A model generated the notes under the pieces. The model was not told the origin of the DNA. It searched no databases and was given only the letters and a program-made list of their open reading frames with translations. Below, piece after piece: positions 11,747 to 23,534 of a stretch of 64,000 nt of DNA. Source of the DNA: Cristatella mucedo (lineage: Eukaryota; Bryozoa; Phylactolaemata; Cristatellidae); the NCBI GenBank assembly GCA_009760855.2, contig WPIO01000012.1, positions 7,499,501 to 7,563,500 on the forward strand, read 5' to 3'. Position 1 is the first letter of the stretch. Every line of letters begins with the position of its first letter. A program made the translations under genes and the position numbers.

Positions 11747-11759
11747 CTCTCCCTGTGGA

Positions 11760-12685
11760 ATATTCTCGGCTATAGGCATGCCAGTCATGTTTAGCCGCTA
11801 AATACTTGTTACAAGAAACATTCATTATTTCGAACAGATGCATGACCGAAATATAATTAAAGTGCTGCAGAAAATTGGTAGCGGCAGTCCAATGAACCAA
11901 ATAAATAATTATAATACAATGTATGATATTCATTTTTTGTAAGTTTTTATACTAATAATTCATGTTTAATAATTCACCATGGTAATAATTATATAATAAT
12001 AATTAGATAGATATTAATTACTAAGGACAGCGGCATTTGTAGTCCTCGGTCACCATCCAAAGCGAAAGGACGGACAGTAGATTTTCTTATCACGGAAGAC
12101 CCCCATCGAACGAAACCGTATCATAAATGACAGAACCCGGACGCTAAGAGCGGACTAATAGGTACTTATCGTGTCGAGGGAACGAATTAGGAAGCAGTGA
12201 GGCCCCCATTCCACTAAACTCCTTAGTTACGAGAGTGCAACCCCTCAGTCGAATAACGACCGACCTGCAAAAGTGGGATACACTAGGGGCCTTACATGAG
12301 CCGTTTCGAAGAGCATACGAGGACCCAAGATTGCATGGTATGCCCGTAATGACAGAGGGTTGGTTAGTCCTCTTCAGAAATTATACGTACGACTTTAAAT
12401 ATCTCTTAATAAAGATAGGAATGTGCAGTATATGGCGAGCAAACTACCTTTTTTACGAGTTCTTTCGAATTCTAGCCTCTTTTATGAACGGGTGAACTCA
12501 GCATAGCACCTAATACGCTTGACGTTTTTAGTCACGATCCTGGGAAAAAGATACGGGACTAAACAAAGGTCCCAAGCTTAATGTAGCATTTTTCAATGCT
12601 GATGCCCTATAGTGAAGCAAGTAACCGCCGAATAATCCCGACTCTCGAAAAGCTACACGCAATAGCAGCTCATCGGACATGGACT
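11760..12685. other. Unassigned segment; texture changes at about 12010
   Basis: 11780-12020 is AT-rich with scattered ATAATT. From about 12010 to 12670 base use is evenly mixed, with almost no simple repeats and no match to any repeat in this window. An 86-codon open frame (12235-12495) begins at GTG rather than ATG and resembles nothing I know. I assign no gene. Confidence 0.35.
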
Positions 12686-12689
12686 GTTT

Positions 12690-13606
12690 AATAATAATAA
12701 TAATAATAAATTTGTATAGCACCCTCAGAGAACTGATTTCCTTTCCAGGCACTTTACAGATGCTTTGTAGAAAGCATTACCGAATGATTGGTGGTAACAT
12801 CCGAAAACAGCAGGCATAGTGTAAGCAGGTACATGCACGAGTTGGACGAATCATACAGACTCACCAAATGCTGTAATAAACAGGTGCGTTTTAAGCTTCT
12901 TTTTGAATGTCGTCGTGTCAGGAGACTTTGTGACGTGCTTCGGTAGTGAGTTCCAGGCTTTGGGGCCACAGGAACTAATGGCACCGTCTCCAACTGTTAT
13001 GAAGTTCGTATGAGGTTTAGCTAAACGATTCAAGTCAGAACAGTGGGCTGTACGACTCTTCGTCTAGTGGGGGAGTAGTTCTGATAAGTAAGTTTGCTCC
13101 TGAGAATGATGGGACCTAAAAATCAGTGACCAAACCTTGAGTAACGAGCGACAGAAGTCGAAACGGGATGTCGCAAATGCATGGACCTGTTTTAATGTGG
13201 TAACCCTGTAGAAGCAAGCCCGAATTTTGGCTAGGTTGAGTAGCTGAAAGTACGCAGACTTGACTGTGAGCTGATTTGGTCGTCTAATGAAAAGTCACTT
13301 TGGCACAAGACACCTAGATTACGTGCAGATTCAACAGGAGATATGCTGTTGGAGCCAATTTTGAGCGTCAGGCCTTCCAATTTCTGAATCTCACTTGATT
13401 TGCCCACAACTAGTACGTTGGTTTTGTCGTCATTTAATTTAGGAAAGTTTGCTGCCATCCACGTGCGGACGCCATCAACACATGCGGCAAGGGTGTGTAG
13501 AGAATTCGACGTGCTGGAGGGCTGGCAGAGATCAAAGCCAAGGTACAACTGAGTGCCGTCTACATAGAAGTGAAAGCCTAGACCGTGCTTGGCGATAGTG
13601 TGTCTT
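12690..13606 (-). mobile_element. LINE-A copy, 5'-truncated, decayed
   Basis: On the - strand it runs from the catalytic-Asp region of the reverse transcriptase (FHFYVDGTQLYL in place of YADDTQLYL) through WMAANFPKLNDDKTNVLV and SARNLGVL, then frameshifts. It reaches the LINE-A 3' UTR, terminal stem-loop and (TAA)n at 12693-12710. The second catalytic Asp is changed, so it cannot be active. Confidence 0.82.
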
Positions 13607-13839
13607 TAAACTGTGCGTCTGTTGAGTCTGTCTTTCGGAAATTCCATGGGCGGAATCCCACCGCCTTAGCTGGCTGCTTGAGTCGCTTCCATTGGTTATT
13701 TAAACAATGGCTGCTGATTCCGAAAAACTATAAGCACACAAAATCTTTTGGAAAAAATCTTTGGCGTTTTCTGAACTAAAGTCTTTGGCCAAAAACACAG
13801 CGCTCGTAACGGTGCAAGTCCTTTCCGACGGGTGACAGA

Positions 13840-16315
13840 CAGTTGACTCCGCTTATAAGAAGACGTTGGGGCCGGAAAATAGAATTTTTATAAGCGGAGT
13901 ATTTTCATGTGCGAAGTGAGACTAGAAGTGCTTAAAACTAGACAGAACTTCTGTATTGTCAATATTAATAACGTAAATCAATTAAGGCACGGTAATAATA
14001 CTCTGATTATATAAATAATTCTGTAATTTTCCGCTGGATGCGATTTTGGGATGCGTTTTTCTCGATCTCATCTGCAATTTGCCTTGTACTCGCTGTATTC
14101 TGTAAGATTTCTCTCCAAGTAACGACGAGCAATGTTTAGCACCTGTAATTCTTCATTGTGCGTTACTCTGCGTATCTCCAGCAACTGCATCTTTTCAAGC
14201 TCTTCTGTGTCCTTGTCATCATCCTAATCTTGATGCTTGCTCTGTACTTGCTCGCAAATTTTAGCCTCGGTTAACGTGCCGTGGCATGCGACTTCGATAT
14301 CGAAGTCTGAATAAGCCTTAAAATCCTTTTGGGCGACTGCATCTCGTTTCTCAGTAGCCACTCTTGGAATCGGCAGAACATCATCTTCTTTGTCGTCAGA
14401 ACCGACAGTTTGGAAGCCAGCTTTTCTGAAACAGTTTCAAGTTCTAGCTGGCTGCACCAGCAACCACGCTCGCTTCACCATGTGCAAGGCAACTAGCACA
14501 TCAATTGACTTTGCATAATCAATAATTAAGCATCTTTCTTCGGTGGTATGAAGCGTCTGCCGCATCACTTGCGTCCTGTAGGAAACTTTCATAAGAGATG
14601 TTGATTTCGGTGGCATAAACTCCAAGTTTGGTATTCCTTAGCTGCCCTTCTAATTTACGACAAGTAGCGTTATCGGCAAACAGAATCATTTTTAGATTGC
14701 TCATCTTCCAATCAAATTAAAGTAAGATATCAACCCAAATTTGACGTCATCCAACCGTTGTGCTGCTAAAATACGGCGAAGGTGGTCGAGCAGCTCGAAA
14801 GCACTGTGGATTGGGAAATCTTCCCACTATGCGTACGTTCTTTTTGGCGCTTTTAGCGTTTCAGAGAAGAACCACAGTAATCGGTTCTTTTAGCGTCTTT
14901 CCACTGGTTGGTCGAGTACCAGTTGCAGCTAATGTACCAGAGGGTTTCGTTTTGTCTTACAAGTCTGTTTCGTTGGGACTAAAGATGTCGATGCATCAGA
15001 TCCTTTAATCAAGAACACTGGCAAGACACTGGCTATCCAATTTGCGGCTCCGATGTTATCTGCGGTAGCTCTTTCGCCGCCAATTTTCATAAATGTAAAA
15101 GTTATGCCGAATTCTACGACGCTTTTGTAAGCCATTTTTTGGAGCAAATTACGTACAACCAAGCGTCACAGCTAGCTGCCGCACCTTCCCTATCATTAAC
15201 GGCGGCATTGGTTACAGCATTTTGGTGCCGCATTTGATAAAACCGTTCCGTCAGCGCAAGGACAAATTCTTCCGTTAGACTCTCACGCTTTCTTTTATGG
15301 TTCAGATTCTCGTTTGTATAGCACTTAATCGAGTATCTCTTTTTCCTTTCTATTTATTTTGGAGTTAGTCGACTGACTCATGTTGATCTCCTCAGCAACA
15401 AGAGATCGCTGTTTTTATTTCAGCGCCTCCGAAAATTGCAGCTTTTTCTCAACTGTAAGCGCATATCTTTTTGGCTCACTAAGCACGATACGTCTACAAA
15501 ATAATTTATTAAATAACTAGTTATTAGCGAATCAAAAATGACGGTTTCATGACCGCGAAACCCTAATTGGTATGGGTAGCGGCACAATTCGTGCAAGGTG
15601 CAAAAACCTTGACTAGCAATGAACTGATAATGGAAACACACGGTCCGATATTCTGCTCACAGCGCTAGCGAGAACACCGTATTAGAAAAAGCGCAGCAAA
15701 AGCCTTTATGTTGCTACGAATACAACAGGCGACTTTCAGCTGAGTCGCTAACAGGCTTACAGCATGTCACGCTAAACGCTAAAACTCACCAATCAGCTGA
15801 CCGTCGCTCGAAGAGAGAGCGACTGCGGTCTGGACCGTGCTTTATATAATACCCAGGTCATAAGTCATGCCGTAATCTCATTCTTACATAATCATACGCT
15901 GCTCATACGCCCCAGCTTTTCGCAGCCATTTCATAAGCAGCTCAGTTCTAGTTCAGTGGTAAAGTATATATTTCGGCAGAGCTCATAGTTCGTAATCCAG
16001 ATTCAGCTGTCAAGCTCATAGTTCATAATCGCGGGGCATTACAAGGGCAAACAACAAGAAATAAATAAAAAAACGGGTAAATTCCCACATAAATTGTGCT
16101 TATTGTCTCATACGATGTAAATATGCACTTAAGAGTAGTGCAAACTGAAAATCAATCCTCGTTCCTATTCTAAAATGCAGAGTATTCTTATAGCAGATAA
16201 TCATTAAAGCGCAGTTCTCACTACGAAAAATTTGCAAAAAAATAATGACGTACATGTACCATTCCTATAAGCGGAATATTCCAATATCCGATGTTCTTAA
16301 ATCCGGAGTTGATTG
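13840..16315 (-). mobile_element. Decayed pogo/Tigger-like DNA transposon with terminal inverted repeats
   Basis: The left end starts CAGTTGACTCCGCTTATAAG. The right end, read inward on the - strand, starts CAATCAACTCCGGATTTAAG. Both ends repeat a subterminal CCGCTTATA-type motif in inverted orientation. Between them the - strand carries fragments of a pogo-type transposase in the right order: KRYALTVEKKLQF-like near 15440-15480 (N-terminal helix-turn-helix region), a DASTSLVPTKQTCKTK block near 14950-15020 in place of the family's ADETGL motif, and KMILFADNATCRKL near 14650-14700, the second catalytic Asp block of the DDE nuclease. Many stops and frameshifts separate them. A TA follows the right end; the left flank reads GA, so the expected TA duplication is not intact. 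Confidence 0.72.
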
Positions 16316-16865
16316 TACTAACGGAGCTGGAGCATGAAAACACGGCTAACGAGCTTTATATACTGCCTCGACACGTGCTGGTATGCAGATGCTAGCAGAT
16401 CACGGCAGCGACAAGAAGTGCTCAAATATAAATATAGAGCCAGCCCATATCCACAGCATATATAAATTATACTCCATTGTCACAGAAAGGCGGAATTGTA
16501 CTGCACAAATGTCTGACTAATACCTCCCTCCGTTGGGCTTTGTATTCCGCTAAACCAAAGATTGCGACATTACAGGTTCCTAGTCAATATCATTAGGGAA
16601 CAGCTAATACTATTTGGGCAGTTACAATCTCGCTTATGTATTATGCCAACGGTTCACTATTATTTGAGCCAGCAGCACACAGCATTAGAAGTAGAGCTTA
16701 AATAGTCTCTATAAACTTTTCCCAGTTCAAGACAACATTTGAGTACTCTCGGGGTAAATCGAACAGCCAATACCAAAACCGCAGTAAACGGCTACATAAC
16801 TCGACCGATGACGCGAGACTTAAAGTCTCCAACAGCAACTTCACAAGCGACCGGCTGCTTGAAGA

Positions 16866-17055
16866 ATAGATAAATAAATAAATACTAGCTGATTTAACGG
16901 CCTCTTTTTGTATTGCGACAGAAAAGCTTTTGCGGCTATCACCACCGCTTGAAGTGGCGATAACAGATCGCCCACCACAGGATTCGAACCCACGACCGCG
17001 GGCCAAGGTCGTGAAAAGTAACCGCCTTACCTAGCGAGCCATTACGACTCACCGA
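16866..17055 (-). mobile_element. SINE-1 copy, full length
   Basis: Reverse-complement copy with intact B-box GGTTCGAA sequence (AGGATTCGAACCCACGACC on the + strand at about 16979), the GGTGGTGATAGCC-like body and a TAAATAAATAAA tail at its low-coordinate end. Confidence 0.85.
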
Positions 17056-17399
17056 TCCTCATGATACTGTAGCGTATCGCCACGTGGGGGAGGCTTTTTG
17101 ATGTGTCACTGCTTTGTGTTTATTGCAGATAATCGCTCAGGCATGTGATGTACGCCTTGGGCTGAGATTTACTGTTTGGGATTTTGATTTAGAGCAATGC
17201 ATATAGACGATGAATTGCCTTTACGGTGCAAGACTTGTTGGCTTAGCAGAGCTTTGGCAGCTTTACTGTTTTACGTTATTGCAGATCAACAGTTTAGTCA
17301 TGTTTACAGCCTAGTGTTATTGCAGGGTAAAGGACGGCGTCGTGATAAGCGTAGAATGCCTGCACGTGGACTAGAGGTTTTTATGGCGGACAGGGTAGG

Positions 17400-18130
17400 G
17401 GGAGCGGATAGCCCAAACTATTTAAAGAGGCGAAGCTCAAGTAGCCACAGATTAGATTGGGTCGACATTTAATTTGCAGAGGGTCGGGAGAGGCTGGAGG
17501 ACCGGTGTCCAGCGGAAGGCGCGGAGTATCCGCGGAGCGTCGCAGTGTCCGAGCAGCCGTGCAGGGTGAGTGTAAGCGCCCGCTGGCGACCTCTCGTTTT
17601 CTCCTTCTCTACAGCAGCTGGGTGTCGCCTGTTGCATAAGCCATGTCGTCGAAAAAAGATCGTCGTCCTGGGAGCTACGGGACCTACGGGAGTCGGGGCC
17701 GCGAGGAGGAGGAGGAGGAGGGAGGATCGGCGGAGGAGGAGCGTCGGCGGAGGAGCGATTCAACCAGCCAGCGAACATGGCGGTCGAGTCGTCGCAGCGC
17801 ACGGAGCGGGGTGCAGGCAATCTCGCCAACTCTCGACGACGGCGGAGGAGTTCTTAAGTCGGAAGGAAGTGCAGCAGAGGGTGGCTCGAGAGGCGGACGA
17901 TGCAGGCACGTCAGACACGGTCGTATACGCGCGGCGCGGTTGATCGCTCCCGCCCACAAGTTAGAGAGCGAGGTAGGAACGTTTCCCAGTTCTTAGGCCG
18001 CGCGGATCTCCTTTAGAGCGGCTCTCGGGGGGGGGGGGCACTCGGGGTTGCTGCGCAGCCTTTGGGAGCCAGAACCGGTGCTGCTAGTTGCCGCTTCGGT
18101 AGAAGGGCCCTGGTTATAAGGTGTGGTCTG
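17400..18130 (+). promoter_or_regulatory. CpG island / inactive gene start
   Basis: A sharply GC- and CpG-rich block following a TATTTAAAG TATA-like motif at about 17420. It contains the 5' reductase fragment at 17560-17693, then GAGGAGGAG-rich sequence and a G tract at about 18028-18037. Open frames on both strands here are long only because of base composition. It was probably the promoter and first exon of a reductase paralogue that lost its coding part. Confidence 0.4.
17560..17693 (+). pseudogene. 5' fragment of a BLVRB-like reductase gene, frameshifted and truncated
   Basis: From about 17572 it matches 24209-24332: the leader with the CCTTCTCTACAG splice-acceptor-like run, the ATG (17643 here) and the first ~17 codons through GATGPTG. 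One extra A in the AAAAAA run after ATGTCGTCG shifts the frame, so GATGPTG lies in a different frame from the ATG. Homology stops abruptly after GGGAGTCG at about 17692, where unrelated GAGGAG-rich DNA begins. The donor side differs: GTGAGT lies just before GTAAGC. It is a duplicated gene start without its body. Confidence 0.8.
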
Positions 18131-18139
18131 AACGTGAGT

Positions 18140-18690
18140 CTTGCTGAGTGTTTTCGAGGAATGTGGGGATAAAACTGAATTAGACGATCAGTGACATTGT
18201 GCGCTTGCGAGTAAAGCTCAGTGAACTCCCCGTGTATGTGCGTACCTCGGTCCAGTTCACGCCGCGAGCTCACGACCCCCTGGGTCACGGTAAGTAGGTT
18301 GGCGCCAGAAACGCTGCAGGCGAGGTGACCTGCTTATTGTGCGTAAACACGCGCCGAATCGAATACAGCCGTTGGCGACGCCGTTTGGCAAGCGGCGGGG
18401 AACGCCTCCTCTGCTGGGCGTTCAGCGTTAAGTCGGTACGTTGTCACACAAAGGCTCCTCCCTCTGTCCCTCTCTCCCTCTTGTCTTTAGCTATCTCTCA
18501 ATAGATATATACTGCCAATATATTTACACCACCCATGCAGGTGTCTATTCAGTATGAGAGTTACTACAAAGACAGTTGTAGACAGGTGTATAAATCCCTA
18601 TAAATATCCACAATTGAGCTTAAATAATTTCTCTTCCTAGCCAGCTAGCTTTGCTTGCCATCTCTCTATCTATTTATAAATCTCTCGCTC
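18140..18690. other. No recognisable gene
   Basis: Transition from the CpG-rich block to CT-rich low-complexity DNA. Nothing else recognised. Confidence 0.4.
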
Positions 18691-18691
18691 G

Positions 18692-18693
<2 letters not shown>

Positions 18694-18779
<86 letters not shown>

Positions 18780-18802
18780 CATCTATTTATCAATCTAGCT
18801 CG

Positions 18803-18876
<74 letters not shown>
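18694..18876. repeat. Compound (CT)n microsatellite
   Basis: Two long uninterrupted CT runs (about 18694-18774 and 18804-18876) separated by about 30 bp. Each run is preceded by a similar CATCTATTTAT / CTCGCT sequence, so the unit itself seems duplicated. The Leu-Ser or Arg-Glu open frames here are artefacts. Confidence 0.95.
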
Positions 18877-18881
<5 letters not shown>

Positions 18882-18959
18882 ATACTATGGGTTTTCTTCA
18901 GCTCGTGCGGTGTCGTGCACCTCGCTTTCACGTGATGCCCTTCTTACCGGGTACTTCAG

Positions 18960-20450
18960 CTATAATAATAGTAATAATAATAATATTGCACTTGATAAAG
19001 CGCCCTCAGAGAACTTAATCTCTTTCTAGGCGCTTTACGTTTGCTGCAAAGTGATACGCAATAGAATAGTAAGTAAAATCATGCTTGAAAAACAAACAAA
19101 ATGAATAACATGGTTAGGGGTTACATGCACTGGGTCAGCATGCAAATGTGGTTAGTGGCAGCATGAACAGTGTCAGCACGCATAAGCACATCGAGGACGA
19201 ATCACAAGGACCCACTAAATGCTGTCCTAAATAGGTATGTTTTTAAGTTTCTTTTAAATGTGGTCAGGTCAGGGGATGTTCTGATGCAGGTCGGGAGGGA
19301 GTTCCAGGCTTTGGGAGCATACGAGCTAAATGCACGGTCTCCAAAGGATTTAAGGTTTGTACGAGGTATTTCTAGACTGTTGGATTCCGAAAAATCGAGT
19401 GGTACGATGCTTTGCCTGATGGGGTAGTATCTCTGAAAGATAGGCTGGAGCCATAGAATGAAGAGACCTAAAAGTGAGCGACAAAACCTTGAAGTCAATC
19501 CGTTGCTTGACTGGTAGCCAGTGCATGTCGGTGAGAAGTAGAGTAAGTAATGTGGCAACTGCGACGCTCACGACAGACAAGCCTAGCTGCAGAGTTTTGC
19601 ACCAGCTGCAATCGCCTGATCGCACATGCTGGTAGGCCAGTAAGCAGTGAGTTGCAGAAGTCGAGACGAGATGTCACGAATGCATGGACCAACTTGGACG
19701 TGGTATCCTTATCTAAACAAGCCCTAATTTTAGCAATGTTATGAAGCTGAAAATAGGCTGATTTGACTGTGGAGCTGATGTGGTCGTCTAACGAGAGGTC
19801 GCTTTGGAATATGACACCTAGATTTCGAGCTGATGCAACTGGAGATATGCTGGCAGAGCCAATTTTGAAAGTCAGCCTTTCCAATTTCTGAATAACACTA
19901 GGTTTGCCCATAACTAGTAAGTTAGTTTTATCATCGTTAAGTTTTAGAAAATTTGCTGCCATCCATGATCGGATGTCATCAATGCATGCAGCAAGTGAGT
20001 TGAGAAAATTTGAGGTGCTCGAAGGCTGGAAGGGATCAAAGCAAAGGTACTACTGAGTGTCATCCGCATAGAAGTTAAAGCCTAGATTGTGCTTGGCAAT
20101 CACATCAGCGAGAGGGAGAGTATAAACGGTGAAAAGGACCGGACCTAGCACAGAGCCCTGAGGTACTCCATATTTTAGAGGTACTTCAGATGATCTTTGT
20201 CCATTCACGTCAACACTCTGGAGTCTCCCACTGAGATAGGACCTGAACCACTGCAGAGCAGTGCCAGTGATGCCCAGGCGAGATGAGAGGCGCTCTAGAA
20301 GTACTTTGTGATCGATGGTATCAAAAGCTGCCGAAAGATCGAGCAAAACAAGAAGAGACACTCTACCCATGTCTGCATTCCTAAGTAGGTCGTTGTATAC
20401 CCGAAGCAATGCTGACTCTGTGGAGTGAATGAAGGCGTGTCGCTCGAGCT
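18960..20450 (-). mobile_element. LINE-A, the longest nearly intact 3' copy
   Basis: The - strand encodes the reverse transcriptase from HSTESALLRVYN (20450) through [31 protein letters not shown] and FYADDTQ, i.e. the catalytic Asp boxes. The thumb region ([31 protein letters not shown]), the SAARLVCRERRSCHIT domain and the PKAWNSLP end follow. A premature stop in the QYLCF region at about 20053 and a frameshift near 19550 break the frame. The 3' UTR and terminal stem-loop run to TAATAATAATA at 18965-18985. This is the second ORF of a CR1/L2/Rex1-type element. The endonuclease and ORF1 are absent through 5' truncation. Confidence 0.9.
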
Positions 20451-20459
20451 AAAACACAG

Positions 20460-21175
20460 CTTTCTGAATTGCGAGTGTAGCCTTGACTTTTAGGGTTTAG
20501 GTAAAGCGGGCTGAACCTCGATTATGAAGGTATGGCACCAGGTCAATGACTTCTTTTTGAAAACTGCTCTGGAAAGCTCTCGAGGCTTTCGATCACATTT
20601 TATTTTCACTCCTGTTATTATAGAGCCGCTAGATTCAGCTGCTTTTCTTCAAGCCAGAAATTGTGGGAAGCCTTTAGCTCGTTTCTAAAGATGTACCGGC
20701 GGGGAGCCTCTTTAGAGATTAACCCTATTTGGAGAGCGTGAGACGACGCGCCAAAGACAAGCGGCTTGGAGGGCCTCTCTAAATCTATCCAAAGAAGAAA
20801 TACCTTTTTACCAACTCTAACATAGCACCTCCTTAAATAATTATTTTAGCCCTCCTATTCCCGACGCTAGACGTGCCCGCCCAAAACTTGCAGTGCCACC
20901 AGCCTTTCTATTTCTATCTGAAAACAATTGGTTTAGCTTAAAGAGACACTTTAAACTTGCAACAGCGCTACCCATAGGTCCTCTCTCTTTAGCAGCCTAA
21001 AAAGTCAATATAAAAAGTTGAATTTTGAAATTTCGCAAACCAAGATCACCACTAAAAAACGTCATGGAACTATAGCTCTGGAAGAACCCCCATGGAATGC
21101 CTGTGTATCATTTTTCTAGGCTAGCGCTCACCTCTGGATACAGACCTATTACTTTTCTCAAAAATCCACCACCCG
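20460..21175. other. No recognisable gene or repeat
   Basis: Only very short open frames. Nothing shared with other parts of the window. Confidence 0.4.
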
Positions 21176-21177
21176 AA

Positions 21178-21945
21178 GGGCTCTTACGCCTCTCTTCTGT
21201 ATGTGTCTCCGTCTGTAACTCCACAATGCAACAAAGACAATTTGGGTGATACGCAGGAGAGTTTTGTAGGGCCCACTCAGAGCCTAAGCTACTTTCGGTA
21301 CGCATTCGGTAGCCAACAGACTTCGTCTCACGCAACAAAGAGAAAGTGGGAAGCAAAGCAGAGTAAGGAGAGCAGTTGAGGTAGTGAGTAGCATAAAAGT
21401 AGCAGTTCAGGACCGCTGAAAATGATGAGCCATGGTCGGCAGCAGGAGAGTAGTTGTCGTTGAATAAGAATCGTGGAAGCGAGTTCCACAGTCTACGACC
21501 TGCAGAGCTAAAGCTTCTGTCGCCAACGGTCTATAAGCGGAGGAATGGAACAGCTAATTTATTGTCCACACAGGACCTGAAGGAGCGAACAGGCTGAAAC
21601 TGGTGCAGCAGTTCAGCTAGGTACGAAGGAGCCAAGCCATGGCAGGCCTTGTGTGTCAGCGTAAGAACTTTGCTCTGTATGTAAAGCGCCTAGAAAGAGA
21701 TTAAGTTCTCTGAGGGCGCTTTATCAAGTATATTATTATTATTATTTTTATTATTATTATTATTACCCGTTGCTCAACCGGCATCCATCCTAGCTCTTTT
21801 AGCAAAGGAGACGCGTGTTCAAACCTTTGGGACTTGAAGACTAGTTTTTCAGCGATATTCATTGTCAGTTGCAGTGGCCTAGTTGCTTTCTTTGGTAGCT
21901 CAGCCAAAAGAAAATTATAATAATCAAGCCGATTAGACATGCGGC
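21178..21945 (-). mobile_element. LINE-B copy interrupted by a LINE-A tail
   Basis: The - strand matches the 3' end of LINE-B (41775-43120), including [15 protein letters not shown] and, beyond the interruption, [14 protein letters not shown] and RLDYYNFLLAELPKKA. The insertion at 21680-21766 splits it between CTCTGTAT and CCGTTGCTCAACC, which are contiguous in the 42-kb copy. Confidence 0.85.
21680..21766 (+). mobile_element. LINE-A terminal fragment (tail-only insertion) nested in LINE-B
   Basis: Only the LINE-A terminal stem-loop (AAGCGCC ... GGCGCTT around AGAGATTAAGTTCTCT) and its ATT repeats were inserted. It could be a severely 5'-truncated LINE-A or the end of a SINE-2. Confidence 0.82.
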
Positions 21946-23070
21946 AGCCCGGCCCTCTTCGGACGTGCAAATGCATTTGCTCTTCGATTAAGTACAAGTG
22001 TAGGCACGACCCACAAACTCGCCCGCCTTTAAAGTGAACCGGTAACCGTGACCTGTAACAATAGTAATAAAACATACGTGAGTGTATACTTTTCATGGAG
22101 CTCGGCATGCGTAAGAAGTTGAGCACGTCAATTGCTTTAGTAACACCGTGCCCAACTTAAGCACGCACAAGCTAACAAATGGCCATTCGCACGGACGCAA
22201 CAAACTTTGAGAAGTCAAGAAAGCAGGACAAATCGACAGCCAAAAGGGAGGCGAAATCGAGAATACACGACGGTGTATTTATTATGATTTTAGCGTTAAA
22301 TAGCATATCGGGCTCGAATTTTTGTGTGCTCAGCGTGTGTTTTTCAACCCCAATCCATGCCGATTAGCTAAGGGTTCGTAACTCATCATCCCAGTCTCTT
22401 CTCCGCAATTAAATCAGAAGACTCTCGAACTTGGTGCTTCCCATCTAGTTGCTCTGCCTTCCCTCAGGCATTCTCCCCGTCTGTCTCTTGCTATATTCTC
22501 TCAATATATGCTCACTCGCTTAAATTCAATTGTCTCGTTTTGCCTCTTCTCGCATGCATTTTCAATGTCCACGATTTATTCTTCGCCAAGAACAGTACCG
22601 GCCGGGTCGACACTCGACGAACCGAGTGCGGACCCTAACTTGAAAGGGAAAAATGTGACTAAAAACAAATATTCCTAACGTGGAAGCAATTTCTCGATTT
22701 TTCCGCGCTTGATCAGTTGCCCGAGCAGCTTCGCCGCAGCACTTAACGGAAACATATACACTCGCTTACTGCTCCTACAGCCCAGCTTTGGGCCTCAGAC
22801 GTTTACAGCCACGCCCTCAGCCGGAAAGAGCTCGAAAGTCAGAGGTCCATATGTTGGCAAGAGGCTGAGGCCCGTAAGAGATGGGGAAATAATAATTAAT
22901 AAATAGCGAAGCTCCACAAATGAATGGCGCTCACGATAGTAAAACCGTAAGACACACTGTGACTTCTCATTAGCATTGCGTCGTGGCGAACGATGAGTGG
23001 TAACAGAAGCTGATGTACAAATGCGACCAATTCCCTTCACGACAATGAGCGACAGCTCGTTAGGGTTTGT
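21946..23070. other. No recognisable gene or repeat
   Basis: The 62- and 65-codon open frames at about 22179 and 22709 have no recognisable features. Confidence 0.4.
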
Positions 23071-23071
23071 G

Positions 23072-23450
23072 TAATAATAATAATATTAATACATTTTTAT
23101 AGGGCAGTCAGAGTTTTCTCTCCTCTAAGAACTTTACATATGCTGCAAAGGAAGCATGAACGAATGGTTAGTGGTAGATCTCTCGATGTCAACAAGCATA
23201 GCATGCTTAGAGGCGACATGCACAGGGTCAGCATGCAAGTATGGTCAGTGGCAGCGTGCAGTATCAGCAAGCATAAGCATACAAAGGACGAATCACATGG
23301 ACCCACTAAATGCTGCTACCAATATATTCGCTTTTCGCTTCTTTTGAAATGTAGTCAAGTCATTGGATGCCGTAACGCAAATTGGAAGTGAGTTCTAGGC
23401 TTTGGGAGCATACGAACTAAAGGGAAAGGTCTCCAAAGGTCCAAGGTAGC
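23072..23450 (-). mobile_element. LINE-A 3' end, diverged
   Basis: TAATAATAATATTAATACA at the low end, then the reverse complement of the terminal stem-loop and 3' UTR, up to the GTTCTAGGCTTTGGGAGCA (PKAWN-coding) region at about 23393. It is one arm of an inverted pair with 23535-23785. Confidence 0.75.
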
Positions 23451-23534
23451 AAAGAGTAGGTAGCAAGGTCAGAGGTTGCAGCGACGCAGAGCAGAAGAGT
23501 GACTGACGCATCAATTTATCATCGTTTAATGGGT

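Noticed and set aside
11311-11788. Overlapping 83-105 codon frames
   Set aside because: They lie inside the solo LTR and lack any domain.
17452-17996. Several 90-130 codon frames on both strands around the CpG block
   Set aside because: GC-rich composition. The only homologous content is the truncated reductase start.
18651-18935. Long open frames on both strands (Leu-Ser and Arg-Glu repeats)
   Set aside because: Produced by the CT dinucleotide microsatellite.
19170-19744. + strand frames opposite LINE-A
   Set aside because: Antisense of LINE-A ORF2.
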